A stretch of 51,901 bases of DNA from Polyangiaceae bacterium (GCA_013214025.1 JABSRN010000105.1:1-51901); one strand, 5' to 3'. Shown: positions 1 through 9,068, numbered from the stretch's first letter. Notes: a model not told the origin generated them from the letters alone. Numbers and translations: made by a program.

Positions 1-65
1 CCCTCCAGGCACTCCGCGATCAACTGAACCCGCTCATCCACTGCTTGTGTTTCTTTCCAGGGCAA
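1..65 (-). CDS. IS481-like transposase, N-terminal fragment
   Basis: Only the first 21 codons are in the window. They read LPWKETQAVDERVQ and onward, matching the characteristic N-terminus (MPWKE..., DER) of IS481-type DDE transposases that precedes the helix-turn-helix and rve integrase core. The start is TTG at 65, read as Met; GGAGG lies six bases upstream at 72-76 on the minus strand, which supports this codon. The catalytic core would lie to the left of the window. The family call rests on a short motif plus the repeat structure of the adjacent end. Confidence 0.6.
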   Translation of the reverse strand, partial: MPWKETQAVDERVQLIAECLE

Positions 66-139
66 CCGACACCTCCGCTTCAACACGAAAGTGTCACCCA
101 TGTTTCTGGGCTATCTGTTACCTATGTTACCGGTCTGTA
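1..139 (-). mobile_element. End of an IS481-family insertion sequence (partial, continues left of window)
   Basis: The minus strand begins an IS481-like transposase at 65 (separate entry). Between that start and about 139 lie two related direct repeats typical of the ends of this family: 93-109 (GTCACCCATGTTTCTGG) and 117-133 (GTTACCTATGTTACCGG), 13 of 17 bases identical. I place the outer tip near 139 by eye; the exact terminal inverted repeat and target duplication cannot be set because the other end is outside the window. The element lies about 40 bp downstream of the hybrid kinase stop codon and does not interrupt it. Confidence 0.55.
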
Positions 140-178
140 CCTGGACTGGGCGATCATGATGCGTGGAATACGCAGCAA

Positions 179-2944
179 TTACTGGGGGGGGCCCGGGGCG
201 GGCAGGGATTCGCCCAACGCGGCGGCGATGGGGCGAATCTTGTCTAGTGCCTGTTCTCGCGCGGCGACCTCCAGTTCCGCGCCGAGTTGCGTCAACTGGG
301 GAAACCCGTAGCTGCTGCCGGAACCTTTCAGATTGTGTCCCATTTTTTGTACTGAGCTAAAATCTCCGCGCTCTGCTGTGTCGATGATGCATGCGATTTC
401 TGCGCGTCGGCGTTCCACATATGCTGGAATCAGGTCCCTGATGTCCTCGTCGACCAGACTTGATTGAATGGAAGATGGTGGTGGCCGATCCGGTTCGACG
501 GCGTTGTCGTCGGGCCCCAGCCCCTGGAGGAGGGTCGTCGGTCCCACCAGCGTTTTCTCGAGTAGGTTCAGTAGTGGCTCTCGTCGTACCGGCTTGACCA
601 AGAATCCGTCGCAACCGACCTCCCTCGCAGTCTGCCGGCTGTGGGCATCGTCGCGACCTGTCATCATGATTATGGGGATGCCTGCCGTTTGCGGGTTGCT
701 CTGCAGCCGTTCCGCCACGGTCCAGCCTGAAACGTCAGGTAGTTCGACGTCGAGCAAGATCAGCGAGACCCCTCCAGCCTGAGCGATGGCCACCGCAGCG
801 TTACCGGAATCAGCGGTGCGAACGCGATATTCCCCGGATGTCCGTATCATTCGGTCGACGAGCAATCGCCCATCGGAGAAGTCATCAACGACTAGAATGA
901 GCGGTAACTGACCGAGCCAAGAACGCACCGTGTCGAGTAGGAGCTGACGGCTGATCGGTTTAGTTAGATAGTCATCCATTCCGACTTGGAAGCAGCGGTC
1001 CTGGTAACCCTTCAGGGCGTGCGCAGTGAGAGCGACGATAGGGATGGGCTCGGCGCGCTCGTCCTGTTCGCGTTCTCGAACCAATTCGGCGAAGCGTAGC
1101 CCGTCCATTTTTGGCATCTCGACGTCCGTGAGAATCATGTTGATCTCCTCGTTCCTGAGAAGATTCAAAGCCATACCGGCGCTTGGTGCTGGCAACACTC
1201 GGTAACCGCCACGTTCTAGGACTCGCGACACGAAGAACCTGTTGTCTTCGTTGTCTTCGACGACGAGTATTTTTTGCCCGACGCCCAAGGCGCTCAGCTT
1301 GGGAGCTGGAGATAGGCTCTTCGCGAAGGTATTCTGCTCGGAGCGTGCGAGTAATGTGTTGCTCAGGATATTGCCCAGTGCTTCTAGTCGGATTGGTTTG
1401 GCGAGACACTCCGCGTGGGAGGCACTCAGGTCGATTCCGCTCCCGACGCTACCAAGGGGCACCAACCGAACCGTTCGGACGCCGAATTGAGATGCGAGTC
1501 GTCTGGCGACCGACTGTTGCTCAGGGGTATCATCGAAGATCGTGCAATCCACTAGCATCAATTTGATGCGTTCCGCATTCAGTCGATCGCGGGCGTCCAT
1601 GAGGCAGGCAACCCGTTCGACCCTCAGCCCCCAAAGCTCAAGAGTTTGGTGTAGGTATTCCACGCTTCTGGTGGAGGGGCCGACCAACAACACGGCCGCG
1701 CCCGGGCAGGCCCAAGTCGGCACTGTCCGGGGGGGCTCGGCGATGGGCAGGTCAACGGTTACGGTGATCTCGGTTCCGCGTCCCGGGGTCGAGTCGATGG
1801 CGATGTCCCCCCCCATCATTTCCAACAGGGATCGGGTGATGTGGAGGCCGAGACCTGTCCCGCCGTATTCTCGTTGTACGGACTCGCTGGCTTGCACGAA
1901 ACGTTCGAATATTCGCTCGAGCTGATCGGCCGGGATACCGATGCCCGAATCAGAGACGGAAATTTTTAGCCGCCAGAGGTTTTCGCGTGGTTCGCCCGAT
2001 ACGCGCACCGCCACATAGCCCGTGCTGGTGAATTTAATAGCGTTTGAAATAAGGTTGAGGACGATCTGCTTTATCCTGCAGGAATCGCCCAAGAGTCGGC
2101 GAGGAAGTGCGGGGTGCCGGAAAGAAGCTAAGTCGAGGGACTTGGCTTCGGCTTTGACACACATTGCTTCGGTGACGTCTTCGACGACGGTGCCGGGGTC
2201 GAACGCGATGGATTCCAGCGCGAGCTGGCCGGATTCGATTTTGGAAACGTCGAGGATGTCTCCGATGAGGCCTAATAGGAGTTCCGAGCTGCTTTGGATC
2301 GACCGGAGATAGCGAAGTTGTTCGGGGCAGAGGTTCGTCAGGGATAGGAGGTCCGACATTCCCAATACCGCATTGAGTGGCGTTCTAATCTCGTGGCTCA
2401 TCACTGCGAGAAATTCGGATTTAGTTTGATTGGCGGTCTCGGCTTCATCCTTCGCCGCCTTGAGCTTCTGGGCGAGAGACTCGGCGTCGCGTAGCGAGGC
2501 CTGCGAAGTCTCCAAGAGCAGTAGGTATTCTGCGATAGGGTCGTGGATCGCGAAGTCCTGTAACGATAACGCCAGCTGTTCCAATTGCTCAACATCGCGT
2601 ACCCAAGGCGAGCCGAAAAAGCCGTACTGTGTTCCCAGCCTGCGGAATTCCCCGCGTAAGACCAGCTTAGTGGACCGCGCGTCTATCACGCAGAGTTGTC
2701 GGAGCGGCGGTGCCCATGTGTCCATTTCAGCCGCCACCCCCCGTCGCACGTGGAAAAGGTCGTCGAAGTGTATGCCGATTCGTAGTGTGGGGACGGCGCG
2801 GAGCAGGCTCGGTCCTACGTTCGTGACAAATCCCGATTCGTCGAGCACGAGATAGAATGGGAATAGCGCACTCCACTCTTCGCGGCCCAAGGTTGGGCAA
2901 GACAGCCTACTCGGTGTAGGAGATGTGGAACACATCGTTCCCAT
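179..2944 (-). CDS. H-NOX-associated hybrid sensor histidine kinase (HNOBA-HisKA-HATPase-REC-REC-REC-HPt)
   Basis: A 921-residue soluble multi-domain kinase. Residues about 25-135 look like the HNOBA domain that docks on H-NOX proteins ([11 protein letters not shown]). A coiled linker (145-175) leads to HisKA with phospho-acceptor His184 ([10 protein letters not shown]), then HATPase_c with N box near 300 and G boxes DSGIGI (332-337) and GTGLGL (362-367). Three receiver-like domains follow: about 416-535 is degenerate, without the usual aspartate pocket; 557-680 is canonical with Asp607 (LTDVEMP); 682-800 has Asp732. A C-terminal HPt domain carries His870 (GHNLKGSG). No membrane segment was seen, so sensing is probably by the partner. 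The first codon overlaps the H-NOX gene by 38 bases, implying coupled translation. Expected role: NO-bound H-NOX alters autophosphorylation, and the HPt relays phosphate to free-standing receivers. Confidence 0.93.
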   Translation of the reverse strand: MGTMCSTSPTPSRLSCPTLGREEWSALFPFYLVLDESGFVTNVGPSLLRAVPTLRIGIHFDDLFHVRRGVAAEMDTWAPPLRQLCVIDARSTKLVLRGEFRRLGTQYGFFGSPWVRDVEQLEQLALSLQDFAIHDPIAEYLLLLETSQASLRDAESLAQKLKAAKDEAETANQTKSEFLAVMSHEIRTPLNAVLGMSDLLSLTNLCPEQLRYLRSIQSSSELLLGLIGDILDVSKIESGQLALESIAFDPGTVVEDVTEAMCVKAEAKSLDLASFRHPALPRRLLGDSCRIKQIVLNLISNAIKFTSTGYVAVRVSGEPRENLWRLKISVSDSGIGIPADQLERIFERFVQASESVQREYGGTGLGLHITRSLLEMMGGDIAIDSTPGRGTEITVTVDLPIAEPPRTVPTWACPGAAVLLVGPSTRSVEYLHQTLELWGLRVERVACLMDARDRLNAERIKLMLVDCTIFDDTPEQQSVARRLASQFGVRTVRLVPLGSVGSGIDLSASHAECLAKPIRLEALGNILSNTLLARSEQNTFAKSLSPAPKLSALGVGQKILVVEDNEDNRFFVSRVLERGGYRVLPAPSAGMALNLLRNEEINMILTDVEMPKMDGLRFAELVREREQDERAEPIPIVALTAHALKGYQDRCFQVGMDDYLTKPISRQLLLDTVRSWLGQLPLILVVDDFSDGRLLVDRMIRTSGEYRVRTADSGNAAVAIAQAGGVSLILLDVELPDVSGWTVAERLQSNPQTAGIPIIMMTGRDDAHSRQTAREVGCDGFLVKPVRREPLLNLLEKTLVGPTTLLQGLGPDDNAVEPDRPPPSSIQSSLVDEDIRDLIPAYVERRRAEIACIIDTAERGDFSSVQKMGHNLKGSGSSYGFPQLTQLGAELEVAAREQALDKIRPIAAALGESLPAPGPPQ

Positions 2945-3455
2945 TGTCTGCGGAACCTTTCAGTTCGACCCGGACGTTGATTTCGGTGCCGTACAACTCG
3001 GCGAGCCCTTCCAGGAGCCCAACTACAAATAGGGTCAGTCCGTCTCGATGCGAAATGTAGTGTAGCGCGACTTCGTTAGGACCCGTTTGTTTGCATTGGA
3101 ATGAAGGAGGCTTCAGATCTGGAAATGTTAGAGCCACTCGACCGTGGAGGTCATTAAGGTTGTGGAGGCATTCGACGAAGCTCCGACCAGTTCGGGCGAT
3201 GAGCTCTCCGTAGCCCTCCTTTGCGGTGTACTTGATCCAGTATTGCCCGAAGGCTCGGAGAATCTCGGATGGCGCTAGATTTAACTCCTTGCTCGCAGCA
3301 GAGACGAGATCGTACGTGATATGATCGGGATACTGGCTCATGCAGACGAAGTTATCGTTGTCCAACTCGGCACGCTGGCTCACCGCCGTCCACTTCGCCT
3401 CCCCGAATTGGGTGATGACGAGGTCTCTAACGGCTCTGTTGACTAGTCCGTACAT
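2907..3455 (-). CDS. H-NOX haem nitric-oxide sensor protein
   Basis: A 182-residue protein matching the full length of bacterial H-NOX domains (HNOB). It starts [13 protein letters not shown]. The proximal haem ligand is predicted to be His104 in [12 protein letters not shown], and the haem-propionate motif YxSxR is present at 133-137 (YISHR). In this family NO binding breaks the Fe-His bond and changes the activity of a partner kinase or cyclase. The gene precedes and overlaps its hybrid kinase by 38 bases, the standard arrangement. AAGGA about eight bases before the ATG is a plausible ribosome site. I did not find a distal-pocket tyrosine by motif, so NO rather than O2 sensing is inferred from family habit. 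Confidence 0.95.
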   Translation of the reverse strand: MYGLVNRAVRDLVITQFGEAKWTAVSQRAELDNDNFVCMSQYPDHITYDLVSAASKELNLAPSEILRAFGQYWIKYTAKEGYGELIARTGRSFVECLHNLNDLHGRVALTFPDLKPPSFQCKQTGPNEVALHYISHRDGLTLFVVGLLEGLAELYGTEINVRVELKGSADNGNDVFHISYTE

Positions 3456-3482
3456 CGATTGGTTCCTTCATGCACTGTGAAC

Positions 3483-3498
3483 TGCAAAAAGGGGACCG
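3483..3498 (-). promoter_or_regulatory. Candidate sigma-54 (-24/-12) promoter of H-NOX operon
   Basis: The minus strand reads CGGTCCCCTTTTTGCA, with GG and GC separated by exactly ten bases and a perfect TTGCA -12 box (8 of 11 consensus positions). The predicted start of transcription near 3472 leaves a 17-base leader that contains the AAGGA ribosome site. Found by eye, not by a weight matrix. Confidence 0.4.
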
Positions 3499-3646
3499 TC
3501 GGGACGACATGCCGAAATTTGGGGGTTCTTGAGCTGTGTCGGGTGATGTTGCCTCAAATTGGTCTGGCGTCTCAGGGTGGCCGTTCTCAAGTTGCGACGA
3601 ATGCGACATTACGCCGAAGCGGGCCTGGGTACTAAGCGTTTAGAGT

Positions 3647-3662
3647 CGGCACACCGCGTGCA
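3647..3662 (+). promoter_or_regulatory. Candidate sigma-54 promoter before the diguanylate cyclase
   Basis: CGGCACACCGCGTGCA matches 9 of 11 positions of the -24/-12 consensus with correct GG-N10-GC spacing. Predicted transcription start near 3673 is only about seven bases ahead of the ATG at 3680, so the transcript would be nearly leaderless; this weakens the call. Confidence 0.3.
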
Positions 3663-3679
3663 AGGGGGTGGCGGGCAGC

Positions 3680-4627
3680 ATGAACATTCTTTTTTGTGAT
3701 GACGATCCCGAGCAACGCGAGTTGTTTCTACGTCGATTAGAGAATCTGGGGCACACCATCGTTGTCGCGGATGGGGGGAGGGAAGCATGGTGTCACCTGC
3801 GTTCCCGAGTGTTCGACGTGGTGATCACCGATTGGTGGATGCCTGGCATGGATGGTTTGGAGCTCAGTCGACGGATTCGGCGGCGTGGCGATGGATATAC
3901 ATATGTGATCATCCACACCGCTCGGACCTCGCAACTGGGAATCGGTGCTGCGATGCGGGCAGGTGCCGACGACTTCATCCCGAAGCCGATTAGTTCGGGA
4001 GATCTGGCGGATCGTCTAATCGCAGCGGAACGCGTCTGTACCGTTTACCGTGGTCTTCGAGAAAGGGAGCAGGAGTTGCTTCGGCTCAATCGAATGATCG
4101 AGAGACAGGCGAGAACCGACGTTCTGACGGGTATATCGAACCGCACGCAGCTCGCGGAGGACTTTGCGGTTCTCGGGTCTTCGGCTGACAGATACCAAAC
4201 TCCATACGCCATCGTGATGTGCGACGTCGACGCGTTCAAGGCGTACAACGACCACTATGGGCATATTCTGGGCGATCGGGCCTTGCGACGGGTGGCCCAG
4301 ACCATTGCGGGAGAAGTTCGAGCGAGCGACTCCCTGTATCGATACGGCGGAGAGGAGTTTTTGGCTGTTCTCGCGGAGCAAGATGAGCTTTCGGCTCGCC
4401 GTGTTGCCGAGCGCATCGTTGCCGCCGTGGCGGCTTTGGGCGAGGAACATCGGATCAGCCCTTACGGGGTCGTGACAGTGAGCGCCGGGGTCGCAGCGCA
4501 TGTGATTGGAACTGACCCATGGGACACCGTCGCGTCGGCTGATAGCGCGTTGTTCGCAGCAAAAGATGGTGGTCGAAATCAGGTATGTGGTTTCTCTAGG
4601 GGGGGACTGGGAGAGAAACTTGCCTAG
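3680..4627 (+). CDS. Response regulator with GGDEF output (diguanylate cyclase)
   Basis: A receiver domain (residues 1-115; acidic pocket FCDDDP, phospho-acceptor Asp51 in ITDWWMPGMDG, KP at 102-103) is joined by a short coil to a GGDEF domain (about 145-305). The active-site loop is GGEEF at 223-227, and an RxxD inhibitory I-site lies five residues ahead (RASD, 214-217), so product feedback is expected. It should make cyclic di-GMP when phosphorylated. I chose ATG 3680 because the receiver fold begins at once (MNILFCDDD); an in-frame GTG at 3668 would add four residues. It is divergent from H-NOX/kinase and is a likely phospho-transfer target of that kinase's HPt domain. No PilZ or EAL protein was seen in the window. 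Confidence 0.92.
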   Translation: MNILFCDDDPEQRELFLRRLENLGHTIVVADGGREAWCHLRSRVFDVVITDWWMPGMDGLELSRRIRRRGDGYTYVIIHTARTSQLGIGAAMRAGADDFIPKPISSGDLADRLIAAERVCTVYRGLREREQELLRLNRMIERQARTDVLTGISNRTQLAEDFAVLGSSADRYQTPYAIVMCDVDAFKAYNDHYGHILGDRALRRVAQTIAGEVRASDSLYRYGGEEFLAVLAEQDELSARRVAERIVAAVAALGEEHRISPYGVVTVSAGVAAHVIGTDPWDTVASADSALFAAKDGGRNQVCGFSRGGLGEKLA

Positions 4628-4758
4628 ACCTTTCCGGTCTTCTCTGTCTTCTCCCATACTGGGCTAACTCTCTGCATCTCCTCGATGAATCCAGCGAGAG
4701 TCACGGCGCTCAGCAGGGCGTCGTAGCCCCCGAAGGTGAGCGACACGACGACCTTCAC
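4624..4758 (-). CDS. Small unrecognised protein downstream of ATP-grasp gene; possible HAD-domain remnant
   Basis: A 44-codon frame starts at GTG, 20 bases after the ATP-grasp stop, and ends overlapping the stop of the convergent cyclase gene. Its start, MKVVVSLTFGGYDALLS, has the hydrophobic strand and spacing of a HAD phosphatase N-terminus (usually VFDLDDTLYD), but all catalytic aspartates are missing. ATP-grasp enzymes of this type are often followed by a HAD phosphatase, so this could be a worn remnant. It could equally be a chance frame. No strong ribosome site was seen. Confidence 0.25.
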   Translation of the reverse strand: MKVVVSLTFGGYDALLSAVTLAGFIEEMQRVSPVWEKTEKTGKV

Positions 4759-4777
4759 AATCCGCACGGGGCGTTTG

Positions 4778-5788
4778 TCAGCACGCGTCGAGGAGAGGGT
4801 GTTCGTGCAGTGGACGGACGGATTCTCGCGCTTGGGCATCGCCAAAGACTGTTTCGACGGATACGAAGCGCTGGCCCAGATACCTGACCATCGCCAGTTC
4901 CCGGTACGGGGTCAGTTTCTTGCGGTCGAAAGTGCCGAACAGCAGGTCTAGCGCGTGTTTGGGCATGTCGATTCCGGAGGCGACTGTGAGAGCCATGGAA
5001 CCCGGAAAGCGGGGATTGATTTCAAACAGTCTCGCGGTGCCGAACTTGTCGCGGCGGAACTGGACGTTTGACACGTAAGGGAGGGTGAGTTCTGCCACGA
5101 TGGTTCGGGCGTACAGTTCGAGCTGCTGGTCCTTTACTGTGCGGGATGTCACGCTGATACCAGAATCGATGCGTGACCTTTCCTTCGGGACCGTCGCGAG
5201 CGGTTGCCCACGGGTGCTGGCCAAAACGTCAACCGAGTATTCGGTGCCCGGCAGATATTCGCAGATTAGCATTGAGCCGTCAGTCGGCAAGTCGGCCAGT
5301 TCTCTCTGGGACTCAACGCGCCGAACGCCGCTTCCACGCCGCGGCTTTGCGATTACGGGGAACTCCCAATCGTCGAAGTCGATTGGGTTGTGGAATAGAG
5401 CGAACCGTGGAGTGGGCAAAATGTGTCGCGCGTATTGTAGGAGGAGAAACTTGTCCAAGCACGTTCGCAACCTATCCACGGGACTGTTGAGGATAAGAGT
5501 GCCGGCATCCGAGAATGTTCGGTGCTCGAGCGCAAGAGGAATGAGTTCCGCGTCAACAGTCGGAATGAGGACATCGATCCGATGTTTCTGGCATTCGCTC
5601 CAAACAATCCGGGCGAATTCTGGAGCGTCACCTTTGGGAAGCAGTAGCCGCCGATGGCTCGGCACTGAGTAGAGTCCCGAAGCCAGACGATCCGCATCGC
5701 CGGCGTAAATGGCATAGGACGATAGACTGTTCATCACAGCGATGGCGGATGGGCCGCCTGCGCCAGTTACGAGAATGCGAGGTGTCAT
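4778..5788 (-). CDS. ATP-grasp domain carboxylate-amine ligase (carbamoyl-phosphate-synthase-like)
   Basis: A 336-residue protein. It has an N-terminal pre-ATP-grasp Rossmann-like part (MTPRILVTGAGGPSAIAVMN, then YAGDADRLASGLYS) and a central ATP-grasp fold. In the latter FPVIAKPRRGSG (about 144-155) is the ATP-binding loop, ICEYLPGTEYSVDVL a core strand, and LFEINPRFPGS the Mg-binding strand near the C-terminus. The family ligates a carboxyl group to an amine or thiol with ATP; the substrate cannot be read from the sequence. GGAG seven bases before the ATG supports the start. It lies among regulators beside an exopolysaccharide cluster, where such ligases can add amino acids to sugar acids; that link is inference. 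Confidence 0.85.
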   Translation of the reverse strand: MTPRILVTGAGGPSAIAVMNSLSSYAIYAGDADRLASGLYSVPSHRRLLLPKGDAPEFARIVWSECQKHRIDVLIPTVDAELIPLALEHRTFSDAGTLILNSPVDRLRTCLDKFLLLQYARHILPTPRFALFHNPIDFDDWEFPVIAKPRRGSGVRRVESQRELADLPTDGSMLICEYLPGTEYSVDVLASTRGQPLATVPKERSRIDSGISVTSRTVKDQQLELYARTIVAELTLPYVSNVQFRRDKFGTARLFEINPRFPGSMALTVASGIDMPKHALDLLFGTFDRKKLTPYRELAMVRYLGQRFVSVETVFGDAQARESVRPLHEHPLLDAC

Positions 5789-5963
5789 GCTGTTGCTCCG
5801 AGAGCTGGCGATTCAAGATGTGTGCCGCGCTGTCGTGCGCCCGCGCACCCTTGGAGTATGCGCTCTCAGGGTGAGATGCCTCAAGTCGAGACAGAGCGGT
5901 CGGCGCTAAGGTCTCAATCCTGGACGGCCGGGGACCTGCCCCAGGGAAACGCGCCATCGGTGT

Positions 5964-5979
5964 TGGCGCGCGCATTGCA
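5964..5979 (+). promoter_or_regulatory. Candidate sigma-54 promoter before receiver/PIG-L gene
   Basis: TGGCGCGCGCATTGCA matches 10 of 11 consensus positions with GG-N10-GC spacing, the best site in the window. Predicted start near 5990, followed at once by AGGAG (5992-5996) and ATG 6002. Confidence 0.45.
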
Positions 5980-6001
5980 CCGGTTGGGCCCAGGAGTCTG
6001 C

Positions 6002-6514
6002 ATGTCACACTATGAAACGTTGAATTTCCCCGGTCGAGTGCTTGTCGTCGAGGATGACCCGATGATCATCGCCTTGTTCCAACGCTGGTTCAGTTGGCAT
6101 CACGAACTCGAGCTGGTTGGGGCAAGCGGCGCTCAGGAAGCTCTGCGTCTCTGGCGAGAAAGCGACTTCGATCTGCTGCTGACGGACATCGAACTGGACG
6201 GAATGAACGGGGTAGAATTGGCGATCGAGGCGCGACGAGAGCGGCCGGATGCTGCGATCGCATTGATGACAGCACATGCCTCAGTCGATTACGCAACTCA
6301 AGCGGTCAGGGCTACCGTGAACGACTTCATCGAGAAGCCGCTCGACAAGGTTGATATCTGCGGTCGCGTACTGGCCCTGGTTGCCGAGGTCCAAAAACGT
6401 CGGGCGGGTGCAGGACGGACCGTACTTGCGGCAGGGGCGCACCCGGATGACGTTGAACCACGTTGGAACGAGAACAGCTGTGCCATCACCCACGTTTCCT
6501 GCTGCTCAAAGTGA
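6002..6514 (+). CDS. Receiver-domain protein ending at the start of a PIG-L (LmbE-like) deacetylase domain; probably truncated
   Basis: The start is ATG 6002, with AGGAG five bases ahead. A complete receiver domain follows (VLVVEDDPM; phospho-acceptor Asp in LLTDIELDGMNG; FIEKPL). After a short linker the protein reads GRTVLAAGAHPDDVE, the signature zinc-site start (HPDD) of PIG-L/LmbE N-acetylglucosamine deacetylases. The expected GCGGT continuation is absent and the frame runs into a stop about 20 residues later. I could not restore a PIG-L domain in the other forward frames. It is therefore probably a receiver-PIG-L fusion whose catalytic part has been lost or scrambled; the receiver alone may still be made. 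Deacetylation of an amino sugar would fit the neighbouring polysaccharide genes. Confidence 0.75.
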   Translation: MSHYETLNFPGRVLVVEDDPMIIALFQRWFSWHHELELVGASGAQEALRLWRESDFDLLLTDIELDGMNGVELAIEARRERPDAAIALMTAHASVDYATQAVRATVNDFIEKPLDKVDICGRVLALVAEVQKRRAGAGRTVLAAGAHPDDVEPRWNENSCAITHVSCCSK

Positions 6515-6881
6515 TACTGGAGGCCTACATCGTTCATGGTATCCGCCTGATCATCTGCAGCGACGCCGGATCTTGTACCCCCGACAAACTCCCAGTGACT
6601 GGTCAGTTTTCTAGCTAGTTGGAAGATGCCCCGATGTTCCTTCTCGGGGACCAGAGATAGGTGGTCGCAAGCTCCGAGCCAAGTTTCGCGGTCGATGTTC
6701 GACATTACCAGCAGCTGGTTCCGCTGATGGTGCGCTGCGGTGGGTGGCGCCTGAGCAGAGTCGGATGCGTTCATGTCATGGCGGATCAATACGCGGATGT
6801 CCGGCGTCCAGAAGCAACCGTCCGATAATGTGAGCGTTGTGCTCTCGGTCGGAGCGCCGCCTGTGACGCCCGCTCCGGTCG
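6515..6881. other. Stretch without a supportable gene, between truncated receiver gene and TPR pseudogene
   Basis: Forward frames carry frequent stops. A minus-strand frame (about 6298-6789) is open but overlaps the receiver gene and shows no family motif. The stretch is best read as decayed DNA left from the PIG-L domain and from the 3' side of the TPR gene. Confidence 0.5.
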
Positions 6882-7525
6882 TTACGGTACACGGCGTGCC
6901 GCTGTTGACGAGCGGAGTCCATCCAGCGCTTCGGCGCGAGCGCTATCGAGTTCCAACACGTGCAAGAGAGCGGGCCTTGCACGTGATCTTCTGAGGCGTT
7001 GGTGGAGATGTGCCAGTTCAACCAACGTCTCGATGTCGCCCGGATCGTCTTGGACGAGCCGATTGAGGGCGTTCAATGCCGTGGAATAGCCTCCGTGCCC
7101 CCGTGCTGCCCTGGCCTGCCCCAGCCGGGCATCGCGGTCGTCCGGGGCCAACTGTAGCGCCGCACGGTAGTGTTGCGCGGCCTTGTCGAAATGACCCATG
7201 AGGCAGTAGGTTGCGCCCATCGCTAGCTAGCTAGCTGGCTGGGCAGCGAGTTCGGCTTCTGTTGCAGGGCCCGCTGTAGATGAAGGATTGCGGCGCCGAA
7301 CAGCCGACGAGCGAGGAAACGCTGCGTTGCAGATGACTTGTCGGGCTGGCTGGGGTTTTGGAGCTGGGTTGTGACGCGGAGAGAGCCGTGGGGCGTTCTG
7401 GAGCGCCGATTTGGACCACATTCGGGGGGGAGGTGGTCACTCCAACCATAAGAAGTGATTCGAGCGTGGCGGCGGTCTCGCTGGGCCGTATACTCAAGAG
7501 TCGTGCCAGAGCGGGGAGGGCTCAC
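6882..7525 (-). pseudogene. TPR-repeat protein, frameshifted within an AGCT microsatellite
   Basis: Two minus-strand frames together encode tetratricopeptide repeats. Upstream (to 7223): AILHLQRALQQKPNS and a stop. Downstream (from 7220): MGATYCLMGHFDKAA, YRAALQLAPDDRDAR, then further repeats to LELDSARAEALDGL. The two parts abut at (AGCT)3AGC on the minus strand (about 7223-7237). Deleting two 4-bp units (8 bases) joins them in frame and gives SQLAMGATYCL, exactly the spacing of a continuous TPR helix pair. The present copy number causes a stop. The true N-terminus is unclear: the 60 residues before the first repeat have no motif. TPR proteins are scaffolds; partner unknown. Confidence 0.6.
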
Positions 7526-7582
7526 GCGTACTGAACGTCGTGGTGCCGGAGCAATGGCGGTCTCAGTGGACTCACCGTGAGA

Positions 7583-7598
7583 TGGCTCGGTTGCTGCA
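7583..7598 (+). promoter_or_regulatory. Candidate sigma-54 promoter before the NtrC-type activator
   Basis: TGGCTCGGTTGCTGCA matches 9 of 11 consensus positions with GG-N10-GC spacing. Predicted start near 7609 leaves a 26-base leader to ATG 7635. It suggests that the activator gene could be autoregulated. Confidence 0.4.
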
Positions 7599-7634
7599 TT
7601 AAAGTTGTCTCACTTCAAGCCGTTCTGACTCAGT

Positions 7635-9068
7635 ATGAGCTACCCACAGTCCCTAGATGATAATTCTCGTTGCGCGGTCGGCGCCGTTGCGGTTTTAGAC
7701 GATGATCCGATGACTCGGCGTTTGATCCGTCGATGGCTGGAGACGTCGGGCTATTCAGTGATCGAGTATGAGCGAGGGGCGGAAGCCCTGGAGTACACGG
7801 GGCCGCCCCTTGCTGCAGCCTGCATTGACCTGGGACTGGATGACATGTCTGGAATGGATGTCTTGGAACACCTGCGTGCACGAGATCCGGACCTGCCGCT
7901 GATAGTTGTGAGTGCGCAGTCGGGGTTGGAGACCGCCGTTGAGGCAATGAGAGCGGGCGCCTACGACTATTTGGTAAAGCCGTTGGAACGCGAGCGACTA
8001 GCGCTGGTGATCGGCCGCGCCGTTGAGAAGCGCTCCTTAACAGCTGATGTTCAGCGACTGCAAGGGCAATTGGACAGCAGGCGCGTCCTCGGCTCCGTCG
8101 TCGGCGAGAGCGGTCCAATGCGAGAGCTGGCAAGTCAGGTCGAGCGGATTCTGGAAAGCGACGTAAACGTGTGCGTGTTTGGTGAGAGCGGCACGGGCAA
8201 GGAGCTCGTCGCCCGCGCGATTCACGATGGTGGGCAGCGAAGTGCCCGGCCGTTTGTAGCGATTAACTGCGCTGCGATACCCGAGTCCCTCCAAGAGTCC
8301 GAGTTGTTTGGGCATGAGCGTGGGGCGTTCACTGGCGCGACCGGGATGCATCGGGGCCGTTTTGAACAGGCCGAAGGCGGCACGCTATTCTTAGACGAAC
8401 TGGGCGAAATGAGCACTTCGACGCAGGCTAGCCTTCTACGCACACTTCAGGAGAAAACGATCCGAAGAGTCGGGGCTGCCGCCGAAGTCCCGGTTGACGT
8501 GCGTATCGTTTGCGCCACTCACCAGGATCTGAGAAATGAGGTGGAGGAGGGGAATTTTCGTGAAGATCTCTACTTCCGTTTAGTAGTGTATCCGCTACAG
8601 CTAGCCCCACTTCGTGAGCGACTCGAAGATATTCCACTACTCACAGGGCATTTCATGAGGAGTTTGGCAGATGATGTTGGCCGTCCGGTGTCGAGAATTA
8701 CTTCGGAGGCTCTCGAAGCATTGTCCCGATATTCGTGGCCCGGAAACGTGCGGGAGCTTCAGAACGTCGTGCACCGCTCGATGTTGTCCAGCGATGGCGA
8801 GGTGATTGTAGCAGGCGATCTGCCGCCGGATATTCAGCGATTGGCATTGCCCTCGCTGCCGGCATCAGCCCAGTATGCCATGCCGACCACTCCTCCCGGT
8901 ATGGAACCAGAAGTTGTCGTTCCACTTCGAGAACTGGAGCGTCGCGCGATTCATTCAGCGTTGAGTCAGACTGGCGGTAGCGTGAGTGAGGCGGCGAGGC
9001 TGTTAGGAATTGGACGGGCGACGCTGTATCGGCGACTGGCGAAGTTCGAAACTACGGGGGCTGCCTGA
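7635..9068 (+). CDS. NtrC-family sigma-54-dependent response regulator
   Basis: 477 residues with the full NtrC architecture. Receiver: acidic cluster LDDDP at 21-25, phospho-acceptor Asp65 (CIDLGLDDMSG), lysine in LVKPLE. AAA+ domain (about 150-390): Walker A GESGTGKE, sigma-54-contacting GAFTGA loop, Walker B GTLFLDELGEM, and the R-finger region near FREDLYFRL. C-terminal Fis-type helix-turn-helix: GSVSEAARLLGIGRATLYRRL. When phosphorylated it should oligomerise at enhancer sites and open sigma-54 promoters with ATP. It sits between the NO-signalling genes and the polysaccharide cluster, both of which have candidate -24/-12 promoters, making it the natural activator of both. No ribosome site of note precedes the ATG. 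Confidence 0.95.
   Translation: MSYPQSLDDNSRCAVGAVAVLDDDPMTRRLIRRWLETSGYSVIEYERGAEALEYTGPPLAAACIDLGLDDMSGMDVLEHLRARDPDLPLIVVSAQSGLETAVEAMRAGAYDYLVKPLERERLALVIGRAVEKRSLTADVQRLQGQLDSRRVLGSVVGESGPMRELASQVERILESDVNVCVFGESGTGKELVARAIHDGGQRSARPFVAINCAAIPESLQESELFGHERGAFTGATGMHRGRFEQAEGGTLFLDELGEMSTSTQASLLRTLQEKTIRRVGAAAEVPVDVRIVCATHQDLRNEVEEGNFREDLYFRLVVYPLQLAPLRERLEDIPLLTGHFMRSLADDVGRPVSRITSEALEALSRYSWPGNVRELQNVVHRSMLSSDGEVIVAGDLPPDIQRLALPSLPASAQYAMPTTPPGMEPEVVVPLRELERRAIHSALSQTGGSVSEAARLLGIGRATLYRRLAKFETTGAA

Noticed and set aside
6298-6789. Minus-strand frame of 163 codons over the end of the receiver gene
   Set aside because: It overlaps an obvious receiver/PIG-L coding sequence on the other strand and has no recognisable features of its own.
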